From contig NZ_LMWH01000258.1 of NCBI RefSeq assembly GCF_001507435.1, positions 5,135 to 69,134 on the forward strand: 64,000 nt of DNA. The letters run 5' to 3'. This document shows positions 19,101-27,051 of the stretch, one piece after another. Source of the stretch: Streptomyces sp. NRRL F-5122. Lineage in GTDB: Bacteria; Actinomycetota; Actinomycetes; Streptomycetales; Streptomycetaceae. Under the pieces are notes generated by a model that saw only the letters and a program-made list of their open reading frames with translations, ran no database searches and was not told where the DNA came from. Position 1 is the stretch's first letter; the number at the start of each line of letters is the position of its first letter. A program made the translations under genes and the position numbers.

Positions 19101-19373
19101 ACCCAGCTCGGGCAGTGGTTCCTCACCCTCGGTGCGTGCCGGCAACGCCGCCTCGTCCTGCCCGTCGAGTTCCGCCTCGGCGTCCCTCGTCTCGGCCCGC
19201 GCCTCGTCGGTCTCCGCCTGCGGGAAGAGCACCCCCACCGGGTAGACGGTGATGGGCGCGTCGTCCTTGAGGACCTCGTGCTCGCCACCGACCGGGCCCA
19301 AAAGGTCGGTGCGCAGCGCGTCGAGCAGCTTGTCGCGCAACTCGTAATGGGCCGTGTAGTCCGGTGTGCTCAC
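16131..19373 (-). CDS. drmA: DrmA helicase (DISARM core)
   Basis: A 1080-residue SF2-type helicase. The start is GTG 19373, with GGAGGA 9 bases upstream and a GTGA overlap with the preceding gene's stop. Motifs: Walker A WFPTGGGKTEAYLGL (about 458-472), a zinc-finger insertion CPWCGTR ... CPDHSCAYH (about 580), and motif II IVQDELHLISGPLG (about 669). ASTATIRRA lies at about 699, NMISVGVDVDRLGLM further on, and motif VI QATSRVGRRHPGL at about 904. The N-terminal 400 residues are the DrmA-specific region. DrmA translocates on DNA with DrmB and is the motor of DISARM. The gene is intact. Neither drmC nor the usual DISARM methylase follows; UvrD-like and sacsin-type helicase genes stand upstream instead. 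Confidence 0.9.
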   Translation of the reverse strand: MSTPDYTAHYELRDKLLDALRTDLLGPVGGEHEVLKDDAPITVYPVGVLFPQAETDEARAETRDAEAELDGQDEAALPARTEGEEPLPELGVALANVRRPSSMGLTFAVDPAVCPEIVLRVRAAIYLPEDADGNPIAARRTEIRSTDEQREHWRRAPLRMEPDRVDVRVPGWRDAVELHPGLDLHVLVRPADSAHGTVTVTATVVNSLTVGTYDLRDAHCFYQPVLEVTAAHEGRAPFVERPAPLGAVDPEQALSRLLHRHAPTFATGHGCAAHWDWTAPPIGAVQTARAAVASVRTEFVPSHEVLLTDSNPTIDDGALTMYGLGTAPTAQVVGALRSLLKGYKEWIGWQESAARSLESTDHGPVAREQIERCRQALRRMHRGVDLLEDRGHPEILRAFRLANLAMAEQRARTSWIKEGRQGAPVIEAGTWRPFQIGFMLQCLQGIVDPHHADRDIADLLWFPTGGGKTEAYLGLIAFTTFLRRLQDGRLGGGVTVLMRYTLRLLTLQQFERAAALICAMERLRAAEPDVLGTEEISIGMWVGRSATPNTLEAADGKLKELHASPGKQVQKENPVQLHACPWCGTRLDARDYEVDLDRRRMHIRCPDHSCAYHRGLPVHLIDEAVYDARPTLIIATVDKFASMPWREATAALFNRDREDGTRPPELIVQDELHLISGPLGTLTGLYETAVDVLAKYPKVIASTATIRRADDQGRHLFSRRVSQFPPGGLDARDSWFAVETPRDRKAARRYVGLLTSSTSQATLLVRTYAALLHYAAVIDAKPEVRDAYWTLVGYFNSLRLLSAAELQVLDDVQDRLEYLAAREAWPEPRSIDGLTELSSRASASDIPKRLKEVERHLPMSDVLDALLATNMISVGVDVDRLGLMAVMGQPQTTAEYIQATSRVGRRHPGLVAVMLNSSRSRDRSHYERFLHFHSALYREVESTSVTPFSARSRDRGLHAVIVALARILLPAARGNASAGRIADFWDDLNSTVRSAVLDRVKAVDNREHEATARAFDEFVDWWRQEAEESPNLVYEARRSSSIPALLSTFDDDPQGDFAWRTLWSLRDVDATSTFFLESPR

Positions 19374-21310
19374 CTGTCGCTCTCCTCCGGAAAACCCGTG
19401 TCGAATGAGAAGTCGGCCTCCCAGTCGAATCGACCCATGCCGCAGACCCGAACGGCGAGCCACACGCCGTGGCTGCCGAGCCCGGCACGCTCCGTGGCTG
19501 CCGTGGAACCGGCCACACTCTCGATGCAGTCCACCCGCAGGCCGGTGACCCGCGCAGGCCACGGGTGGTCGAGTGAGTCGCCGCTGCGCCGCAGCAGCCG
19601 GCACAGGTCACGACGGAACTGCTCGGAGACCTGCCCGATCGGACGGCCGTCGTGCAGCACGGCATAGGGCGGCGACTGATCCTCGCCGGCGGGCAGCTGG
19701 TGGAGCAGGCGCAGCTGAACAGCGTCCCCGGCTCGGACCGCCGCACGCAGGTACTCCTGGAGCCGAACGGGATCCTCATCGACCCCCAGCGTCCCCGGCG
19801 GCGCGTCGTGACAGACGTCTGCGCCCAATGCTTCCAGGCCGTTGCGCGCCCATGTGCTGCGACCGCCGAGATACCAGCGGTCCAGCCGCCGCTCCTTGCG
19901 GTACAGCCACGTCGAGGGCGCCTCCAGCCGGTACAGGTCGTCCCGGGGACGGGTCATCGCCACGTACAGGAGTCGGGCCTCGGCTGCCGGGTCGTAGTCG
20001 TACTTCTTCTTTGCGACGCGGCGTGGCGCGGCCAGTGCGGGAGGTTCGATGACCAGCACGCGATCGAACTCCAGCCCCTTGGCCCGGTGCACGCTGGAGA
20101 CCACCAACGGTGTGGGCTCGGCAGCGGTGAGTTCGTCCGGGAGTCTGCCCTCGGCGAGGGCCTGATGCAGGGCCCGCATGTCCAAGGTCGCGCGTGGTCC
20201 GCGCGCGACCCGGCGCACGGACGCCCACAGGTCCTGCGCTCCCAGGTCCTTGGGGAGCATCGAGTCCTGGCTTTGCAGCAACTCCACGAACCGTTCCTGC
20301 GTCACCTGGGATGCCTCGGTGCCGGTCAACAGCGTGGTCAGCCACGGCGGGGCGGGACGGTCGCGGGTGGAGCGCTGCAGTCGATGCGGCACCCCTGCGT
20401 CGGCCAACAACTGTGAGACGCACAGCACTTGGCCGTTGTCCCGACACAGGATGGCGGTACTCCCGTCGAACCAGCGAAGCGACTCCAGGGCGAAGTCGTC
20501 CGCGAGGTCGCCGAAGTACGGTGCCTCCAGCAGCCGGGCGCGCAGCTCGGCATGGATCCGCTCGGCCGCGGCAGCCGCCTCAGCAGGGTTGCGAGGCAGC
20601 TGCCTCAGATGCGGACCCAGAGGCAAGGCCACCCGCGCCTGGTCGCTGCGCGCACGGAAATTGTCGCCCAGGTGCAGCTCGACCAGGTCGTCGGCGAAGC
20701 TGGCCCGCAGCCAGTCGAAGAAGTAGTTGGTCTCCGACGCGCGCTGGTCGGGGTCGGAGACCTGGAACCCGTACACGGCCTGAGCCGAGTCGCCCACCAC
20801 GGTGAAGCCGCAGTTGTCCGCGCAGCGGTCCAGCAGCGCCTCGACCATCTCACGGCGCACCCCCACCAGGTCCTGGACCTCGTCGATGACCACGTGTCCG
20901 GGCACCCCGTGTTCGCTGACCTCCAGCGCCCCCTGCGCGATCGCCTCGGCAGCCGCCACGATCCGTGCGTCGAAGGACACCACCGACCAGTCGGTGTCCG
21001 GGTAGGCCTGCCGAAGCAGACCGACGGCCCAGGAGTCGAAGGTCTGGGCCCTCACCCGCCGCGCCGCCATCGCATGACGGTCGATGCGCTCGCGCAGCTC
21101 CCGGACGGCGGCCCGCGAGAACGTCAGCACCAGGATCTCGCCGGCCTCCAGCTCCTCCCGCTCCACCAGCACGTCCAAGCGTCGCACCACGGTGTGGGTC
21201 TTGCCCGCGCCGGCGCCCGCGGTGACCAGCACGCGGGCATCCCATGGCTGGTCAACGACGGTCTGCTGGGCGGCCGTCAGCACATGTTCCTCAAACCGAT
21301 CAGACGTCAC
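19370..21310 (-). CDS. UvrD/Rep-like SF1 helicase
   Basis: A 646-residue SF1 helicase counted from GTG 21310, which overlaps the previous stop in a GTGA. A GTG five codons earlier (21325) is possible. Motifs: Q-motif LTAAQQTVV, Walker A LVTAGAGAGKTHT (28-40), Ia ILVLTFSRAAVRELRERI, II VVIDEVQDLVG, III VVGDSAQAVYGF, V SVHRAKGLEFDRVLVIE and VI LLYVAMTRPRDDLY. All are intact. Such enzymes unwind DNA 3' to 5'; no nuclease domain is visible in the C-terminal part. It is the middle of a coupled four-gene run with 4-bp overlaps on both sides. It is therefore a dedicated member of the DrmAB operon rather than a repair gene. Confidence 0.87.
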   Translation of the reverse strand: MTSDRFEEHVLTAAQQTVVDQPWDARVLVTAGAGAGKTHTVVRRLDVLVEREELEAGEILVLTFSRAAVRELRERIDRHAMAARRVRAQTFDSWAVGLLRQAYPDTDWSVVSFDARIVAAAEAIAQGALEVSEHGVPGHVVIDEVQDLVGVRREMVEALLDRCADNCGFTVVGDSAQAVYGFQVSDPDQRASETNYFFDWLRASFADDLVELHLGDNFRARSDQARVALPLGPHLRQLPRNPAEAAAAAERIHAELRARLLEAPYFGDLADDFALESLRWFDGSTAILCRDNGQVLCVSQLLADAGVPHRLQRSTRDRPAPPWLTTLLTGTEASQVTQERFVELLQSQDSMLPKDLGAQDLWASVRRVARGPRATLDMRALHQALAEGRLPDELTAAEPTPLVVSSVHRAKGLEFDRVLVIEPPALAAPRRVAKKKYDYDPAAEARLLYVAMTRPRDDLYRLEAPSTWLYRKERRLDRWYLGGRSTWARNGLEALGADVCHDAPPGTLGVDEDPVRLQEYLRAAVRAGDAVQLRLLHQLPAGEDQSPPYAVLHDGRPIGQVSEQFRRDLCRLLRRSGDSLDHPWPARVTGLRVDCIESVAGSTAATERAGLGSHGVWLAVRVCGMGRFDWEADFSFDTGFPEESDR

Positions 21311-24300
21311 TGATTCTCGCCCCACAGGTAGTCGAACTTGGTGAAGGCCAACTCCTCCCGATAGTTGTCGATGTTGTCGCGCACGTTGAGGATCAGGCAG
21401 GTCTCCTTGCCTCCGTTGCGCGGACCGCGCAGACCGCGGCCGATCATCTGCTGATAGATGTTCGGGCTGTAGGTGGGTCGCGTGACCACCACGGCGCGGG
21501 TGGCCGGGGCGTCGAAGCCCTGACTGAGAACGCCGTAGTTGGTCAGCACCTTGATCTTGCCTTTGCGGAAGTCCTCGATGGTCTTGCGGCGCTCTGCGAT
21601 CGGCGTCGCCGAGTCGATCGCCGCGGCACGGACGTCGCGGTCGCCGAGCTTGGCGGCGAGGAACTTCGCGTGCGCCACGGACGTGGCGAAGACGAGCACC
21701 GGCCAGTCGGCATCCATCGCGGCGATCCGGTCCACGATCCGTTGGTTGCGCTCGTGGTCGTCGGCCAGACGCTGCTCCGCGCCCTTGGGCAGCAGACCAC
21801 CGAACTGCTCGGACCGGCTCAGCTCGTCCGCATTCAGCTGGATGGTCGCACCGGCCAGCTCCTCGTGCTCGACCTGGGCCAGCACGCCCAGCTCCTGGAG
21901 CTGTTTGATGGCCTTGACCTGGTCGCCGTCGAAGACGGGATTGTCGAGGCGGGTGCCGAAACGCTGCACCAGGCGGCGGCTGAGCTCCACGTTGTTGCGG
22001 AAGGGGGTGGCGGTGAGCCCGATGAGGTGGCGGCTGGTCAGGTTGTGCGTCAGCCCCAACAGCTCAAGGAGGGTGGTGTACCTGGGCGAGATGGCCACGT
22101 GTGCCTCATCGACGATCACCAGCGCCGCGCGCCGCAACCAGGCGTAGTCCTCGGTTGCCAGACACACCTGGAGCTTGGCGTCGGTGGCGACGACGAGGTG
22201 CGGGCGATCGTACACGGGAGCGGCCTCATTGCTGGACCACAACCGGCTGATGACCAGCGGGATCTCCGCCCCGACCTTGGACCACACGTAGCGCCAGCTC
22301 TGCACGGCCTGCTCGCACAACTCCTCCGTCTGCGCGATCCACAGCACCGGACCGGGCAGTGTCCCCTGCTGGCGAATCCAGCGGATCACCCCTTCGGAGG
22401 TGACACGGGTCTTGCCCGCGCCGGTCGGCATGGTCAGCATGGCGCGCTGAGGCGTGGCACTGTCAAGCATCCCGTGCAGGGCCCGGGCCAGCTCCTCCTG
22501 ATAGTCGTGCAGGGCCGGAAACTCCGACGGGCCCTCCACCTCGATGCGTGGGGCCAGCGCCGGCACCCGGGCGCCCGCGAAGGAATCCGGGAAGCCGTGC
22601 TCGGTGACGAACTTCAAGGCCTTGGAGTCGCCGGTGAAGGTGTTCGGAGCGATGCCCGGGTAGTCGACGGCCAAGTCCTTGCGGTGGACGCGCAGGATCG
22701 ACTCGCCGTGGGCGTTGAAGGCCATCTCCGCGATGCGCCGGGCATCCGGCTCACCGCCCTGCTCGTTGATCTCGCTGTCCAGCAGCCCCGGCGGGAGCTC
22801 TCCGCGCAGCTGCTCCTCCCCGATGAGGGCAGCGATCTTGTCGATGATGCTCTCCGCCTCGCGAACCCGACGGAGCCGGTCACGGATCTCCTGGTTCTGT
22901 TCCTGCCGCTTTTGGTGCTCGATCAGCTGCCGGCAGCCCTTGGCGTCGAGCCCCCAGCCGAACTCGCTGTCGGCGGCCTCGAGAACCTCCAGCGGGGTGA
23001 GGCTGTCCAGCACCAGCAGCGTGCTGCCCTGGCGCGCGATGGTCATCGGGATCAGCCTGCTCCCCAGGGGAGTACGCAGGGTCTGCTCCAGCTCGGTGCA
23101 GCGCTGCACCTTGCGGCTGAGTGCGGGATTACCCACCCGCTGACGCAGCGGCGGGAACTCGTCGACCAGGAGCGTGGCCCGACCTGCCGCCACCTTGCGG
23201 ATGTTCTTGGTGATCACATCCGCGACCTTCAACATCCCCCAGGTCTCGTGCATCTGACGCGCCGCGGCCGCGTCGGCCCGGTCCGCGATGAGCAGGGCAG
23301 GCAACTGCTCCCTGACCAGCTCTCGGAAATCCGCCTCATGGGTCGCGACGGCGATCTCGGTGTCCGGCCGCGTGCCCCAATCGGCACCGATGCGGCAGCG
23401 GGTCTGAACCCCCTCGGGGAAGCCGAAGCCGACGCGCAGCAGCAGGGCGTAGGCCCGACCGATGAAGGCGTCATCCGTGCTGGTCAACACCGTCTCGAGC
23501 AGCTTCGTCCAGTGCCTGTCGGGAACGTTCTCAGGCGTCGTCGGCATGCGCAGCCGCCTGGCCTTCTCAGGACTGATCTCCGCCACGGGCAGAACCCGCG
23601 CGTACTCCTTGAGCTGGGGACCCACCGCTTGGCGCAGGCCGACGATGCCCGCAGCGGTACGCACCCGTCCGTGCCGGTTCAGGAACCACAGCAGGGGAGA
23701 GACCACGGGCTTTTCGGGCTGGGTGCCGTAGCGACGCGTCCAGCTCTCGACGACGCCCCCCTCGGGAAGAGCGTCGAGGAACGCAGCCCGTCCTTCGTCG
23801 GACAGCAGCGTCAGCAAATGCAAAGGCCCGGCCGGAGCGGCACCTTCCACCGTAAGACGCGCAAGGCTCGGACGGGGAGCAGTGTCGGCGAGACTGCGCA
23901 GGTGGGCATCGTGGACCGCCTGCCGGTAGTCCTGAAACCAGCCCTCCTTCTCGGGCCGGTGGCCCAGCGTGGGGGCGTCGTGCAGCCCCAGCTCCCGGAA
24001 GACGTCCTGGTCGGCGGCGTGGAAGTGCAGGTCCACGGCAACCGAGGGGTCGCGGCTGCCGTCGGCGGGCACCACCGGCCCCGGAAGCAGACACTCACGC
24101 ATGACACGGAACGATCCGCTCACGGTGCGCACCCTGATGGTGGCGAGCGGGTCGGCGACCTTCGCCCGGATGCGTCCGACCTGGGCGTTGCCCCCGGCGC
24201 TGCGCATCAGCACCCAGAAATTCGTCCACGCATCGGGCGTGTAGCGGGCGAAGCCCTGATCCAGCAGCCCCTCGAAGCGGCCCTGTGCATCGGAGATACG

Positions 24301-26100
24301 GATCCCGATGGTGTGCAGGTGCCGTGCCATCTCCGGACGAGAGGAGATCCGGCGGTGGACGTAGACGTCCTCGCTGCCCTGCTCCTGATCCGTGCGGTGG
24401 AAAATCTTGCCGGAAACGGGCGCGACGAGGCCGTGAGACTCGGTGAGGACGATGCGCGCCTTGCGGGCCTCGGCCGTCAGCGGGGAGTCGGAGGCGCGGC
24501 GATCGGCACGGTCCTTGTCGACCATCGCGGACAGGATCCGGATGGCGTGACAGGAAGCCTCGGGGGTGCCGTCGGCGACCAACGCCTCCAGCCAAGTCAC
24601 CACGTCCTCGCTCTTCTGCCTCTCGACGGCGAGGATGTGCTCCATCTTGCCGTGCCGCAGGTCGGTTGCGTCGACGGACGGGTGCACCCAATCCCGGGGC
24701 CGGCCGGGGTATTCGGCCCAGATCTGCAACCATGCCTGGTCCAGGTTCTTGGGGTGGATGTGCAGGTCGCGAGGGATGCGAAGCACCCCGTTCTGGTCCG
24801 GGAGCGACGGGCGTCGGGCAGCGATCAGCCACACCTGGCGCAGCAGATAGTCGTCGGCCCAGTTGATGAACTCGTTCGTACGTCCCGGCAGCAGCGGCAG
24901 GTAGGCTCCCGGGTCCTCGGCCGGTGCCAGCAGGGGAAGGGAGTCGATGACGAGGTGCGCGGCCGTCTGCATGAGTTCCTGGTTGAACTCACTGCCGTCG
25001 AGGAGGTTTTGCCGGTCCTCGTTGGTCTTCCAGGCGGCATTGAGGTATCCCGTCAGCGACACGGGGTACTTGGTCGGGAAGAACGACCAGAACTCTCCGC
25101 GGCCCGGCGGGACCGTCAGCAGGCCCTCCTTGTTGCGGGTGTACTCCGGTACCGCCCAGGAAATGTCGATGACGCTCCGGTCGTGCAGCTCTCCCGCACT
25201 GCCGCGGGCCTGGGCACTGGGGGCATGCTCGAGCGAGTACACCTTCCACTGGTGGACCTCCTGCTTGGCCCCGGTGCGCACCTCCGTGATCGTGCGGTGC
25301 ACACCGTCGCTCGTGACCTTGATGGCACGTCGAAAAAGCGGGCTGCGACGCCTGTCCTCCAGCGTGACCTCTCCCACGTGAGAGGAGAAAAGCTGGAAGC
25401 CGGCAGGGAACCCCTCCACGGTACGGCCGTCCGCATGCCTGTGACCGGCCATGTCGTGGCCCAGGCGCTCCGCGGCGCCGGGCAGCAGAGGAAGACGGAC
25501 CACCGTCGTCGCCCAGCGCCGCAGCTCACGCAACACCGGGTCGTTCTCCACCTCCTGCTCCTCGTCCAAGGGACGCGCCATACGCAGGACGGGCATCTCC
25601 GCGGGGTCGATTCCGTCGACACCCAGTGCCCCGGCTATCTCCTGGGCGGACCACTCACGATCGAACCCGAAGCAGCCGGTCCGACTGAAGAACTGGGGGG
25701 CGTCGCTGACGGACAGGACGGACTTGACGCCCACGCCGAAACGGCCGATCTGCTTGTTGCGCTTGCGCGAGACACTCATCCGAAGAATCGTCTCGGCGCC
25801 TTCCGGCGTCACCGGGGATCCCTGGTTTGCGCAGTAGAGGTAGTCGTCGGTCAGGACAACCTGAAGCTTTCCGCCGGGCTCGTTGGCGATCTCGTCAGCG
25901 CCGTTCTGGACGAGTTCGAAGAGTTGGCGGTCGCCGTAGCCGCCTTGCGTGATGCGCTGCTCGTTGTTCGCGTGCTCCTGGACCAGCCCGGGGTCGACCC
26001 GGTAGGTCTCCAGGACTCGCGCGGACTGCTCCAGCACCTTGGCGATGACGGGCGAGGCATCGGAGGAAACGAAAGTCTGGGATGGAGAAGGCTCGGTCAC
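21307..26100 (-). CDS. Sacsin-type GHKL ATPase fused to an SF2 helicase (1597 aa)
   Basis: The N-terminal 200 residues form a Hsp90/sacsin-like ATPase: N-box QLFELVQNGADE (59-70), ANQGSP (91-96) and ATP-lid GRFGVGVKSVL (119-129). A long central region of about 900 residues has no motif I recognise. The C-terminal third is a DEAD/DEAH helicase: Walker A LTMPTGAGKTRVTSEG (about 1225), VIVDEAHVAI (about 1333), LTATPFRNN (about 1363) and QMIGRGLRGPR (about 1553). GTG 26100 is preferred because translated sequence before it is low-complexity. The stop overlaps the UvrD start. Proteins of this build occur in phage-defence islands, presumably coupling ATP-driven DNA or protein sensing to helicase action. 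Exact role unknown. Confidence 0.85.
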   Translation of the reverse strand: MTEPSPSQTFVSSDASPVIAKVLEQSARVLETYRVDPGLVQEHANNEQRITQGGYGDRQLFELVQNGADEIANEPGGKLQVVLTDDYLYCANQGSPVTPEGAETILRMSVSRKRNKQIGRFGVGVKSVLSVSDAPQFFSRTGCFGFDREWSAQEIAGALGVDGIDPAEMPVLRMARPLDEEQEVENDPVLRELRRWATTVVRLPLLPGAAERLGHDMAGHRHADGRTVEGFPAGFQLFSSHVGEVTLEDRRRSPLFRRAIKVTSDGVHRTITEVRTGAKQEVHQWKVYSLEHAPSAQARGSAGELHDRSVIDISWAVPEYTRNKEGLLTVPPGRGEFWSFFPTKYPVSLTGYLNAAWKTNEDRQNLLDGSEFNQELMQTAAHLVIDSLPLLAPAEDPGAYLPLLPGRTNEFINWADDYLLRQVWLIAARRPSLPDQNGVLRIPRDLHIHPKNLDQAWLQIWAEYPGRPRDWVHPSVDATDLRHGKMEHILAVERQKSEDVVTWLEALVADGTPEASCHAIRILSAMVDKDRADRRASDSPLTAEARKARIVLTESHGLVAPVSGKIFHRTDQEQGSEDVYVHRRISSRPEMARHLHTIGIRISDAQGRFEGLLDQGFARYTPDAWTNFWVLMRSAGGNAQVGRIRAKVADPLATIRVRTVSGSFRVMRECLLPGPVVPADGSRDPSVAVDLHFHAADQDVFRELGLHDAPTLGHRPEKEGWFQDYRQAVHDAHLRSLADTAPRPSLARLTVEGAAPAGPLHLLTLLSDEGRAAFLDALPEGGVVESWTRRYGTQPEKPVVSPLLWFLNRHGRVRTAAGIVGLRQAVGPQLKEYARVLPVAEISPEKARRLRMPTTPENVPDRHWTKLLETVLTSTDDAFIGRAYALLLRVGFGFPEGVQTRCRIGADWGTRPDTEIAVATHEADFRELVREQLPALLIADRADAAAARQMHETWGMLKVADVITKNIRKVAAGRATLLVDEFPPLRQRVGNPALSRKVQRCTELEQTLRTPLGSRLIPMTIARQGSTLLVLDSLTPLEVLEAADSEFGWGLDAKGCRQLIEHQKRQEQNQEIRDRLRRVREAESIIDKIAALIGEEQLRGELPPGLLDSEINEQGGEPDARRIAEMAFNAHGESILRVHRKDLAVDYPGIAPNTFTGDSKALKFVTEHGFPDSFAGARVPALAPRIEVEGPSEFPALHDYQEELARALHGMLDSATPQRAMLTMPTGAGKTRVTSEGVIRWIRQQGTLPGPVLWIAQTEELCEQAVQSWRYVWSKVGAEIPLVISRLWSSNEAAPVYDRPHLVVATDAKLQVCLATEDYAWLRRAALVIVDEAHVAISPRYTTLLELLGLTHNLTSRHLIGLTATPFRNNVELSRRLVQRFGTRLDNPVFDGDQVKAIKQLQELGVLAQVEHEELAGATIQLNADELSRSEQFGGLLPKGAEQRLADDHERNQRIVDRIAAMDADWPVLVFATSVAHAKFLAAKLGDRDVRAAAIDSATPIAERRKTIEDFRKGKIKVLTNYGVLSQGFDAPATRAVVVTRPTYSPNIYQQMIGRGLRGPRNGGKETCLILNVRDNIDNYREELAFTKFDYLWGENQ

Positions 26101-26242
26101 GTGTGTGTCTGCTTCTTTCAGGACGAGAGAGGAGGTGAGTGACGCGCTGTGCGCAGACAGGATCTGCCGCAGTGGCCTGCGGGGCCCGGGCACGGACGCA
26201 CCGGCCGGGCCACGGAGAGGAGAGTGCGCCGGGGGTGACCCC

Positions 26243-26527
26243 TCAGCTGTCGCGGCGAGGCGGGCGCCGGTGGTTGCGCCGACGGACGTGTCGTGACGAC
26301 ACCGTGCGCGTCCCGGCCTCGCGCGGGGGTTGCTGCGCAACACCGACGGGACCGTCCTCGGGCACAGGCTGCGGGAATCGGGTGCGCGTCAGCCGAAGCC
26401 GCCAATAGGCGAGCTGGCTGTGCGTGATGCCCTCGTCGTCCAGGTATTTTGCCTTGAGCTCAGGAGTCTGAGCCGAGTCGTACGCCTCGATGAACTCGGT
26501 GATCGAGGCCCATCTTTCGGATTCCAC
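26243..26527 (-). CDS. Small HTH-like protein with Arg-rich tail (94 aa)
   Basis: The start is GTG 26527 after a GTGGGGGATTTT ribosome site. It reads VESERWASITEFIEAYDSAQ, then LKAKYLDDEGITHSQLAYWR. The pattern is very like the N-terminal helix-turn-helix of IS3/IS66-type transposases and related small regulators. The C-terminal 30 residues are basic (HVRRRNHRRPPRRDS). It lies 142 bp upstream of, and on the same strand as, the large helicase operon. It may regulate that operon or bind DNA as an accessory subunit. There is no IS around it. Confidence that it is a gene is moderate; function is inferred from pattern only. Confidence 0.55.
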   Translation of the reverse strand: MESERWASITEFIEAYDSAQTPELKAKYLDDEGITHSQLAYWRLRLTRTRFPQPVPEDGPVGVAQQPPREAGTRTVSSRHVRRRNHRRPPRRDS

Positions 26528-26581
26528 AAAATCCCCCACCCCGACGTGAGCCGGGACAACCGAAATAAATGAGGCTTCGCT

Positions 26582-26613
26582 CGCGGCAGGAAAAAAACAC
26601 AACATCTGCCGCG
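26582..26613. promoter_or_regulatory. Inverted repeat upstream of the leftward defence operon
   Basis: CGCGGCAG and CTGCCGCG are exact reverse complements separated by 16 bases (26582-26589 and 26606-26613). The spacer is A-rich with a GAAAAAAACACAACAT run. It lies 55 bases upstream of the small HTH gene and is a candidate operator or promoter element for the leftward operon. Confidence 0.4.
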
Positions 26614-26900
26614 AAAAGAGTGCTGCATGCGCGAAATTGGATGCACTGATGCACCACCGACGGCCTCGAGACATGGGTGTCCCGTAACCGACAGTGGGTG
26701 GAAATCTTGAACCCTTGGGCTGTCGCCCCCCTTGTTCAGCAAGGTTAGTCAGCATCTCAACTGTCACGCAAGGGGTTTGACGCATCGTCGGTCGATGTCG
26801 ATCACGCGGTGGAACCCCTCAAATCGCGGATTACGGGACGAATGCCGACAAAGCCGAATGAAATGGCCGCCCTGCCCGCAGGAGTAGAACCCGAATTCCC

Positions 26901-27004
26901 GCATCGTTTGATGCATCCGATGCTGCTGGCGCATCCGAACCGACCTGCGTCAAGGGACGATAGACGCGCATCAACTTGTAAAAAGATGCTGGTCAGGCTA
27001 GGGT
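26901..27004 (+). promoter_or_regulatory. Promoter and GCATC/GATGC operator cluster of the XRE-ATPase operon
   Basis: A -35 box TTGTAA (26976-26981) and a -10 box TAGGGT (26999-27004) are 17 bases apart, 47 bases upstream of the GTG at 27052. Inverted GCATC/GATGC pairs surround them: GCATCGTTTGATGC (26901-26914), GCATCCGATGC (26913-26923), and GCATC ... GATGC (26968-26989). The last pair spans the -35 box. The gene downstream encodes an XRE helix-turn-helix, so autorepression is the simple reading. More distant GATGCACTGATGCAC occurs near 26640. This is pattern evidence only. Confidence 0.55.
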
Positions 27005-27051
27005 CCAGACCTACAGAAGCAGGGTGGATCCGTGCGTAGGGAGATCAACTC

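Noticed and set aside
21244..26142. Very long open frame (over 1600 codons) on the plus strand
   Set aside because: It lies antisense to the GHKL-SF2 helicase gene, whose motifs are clear. The plus-strand translation is Gln/Gly/Leu-rich with no motif, a typical high-GC shadow.
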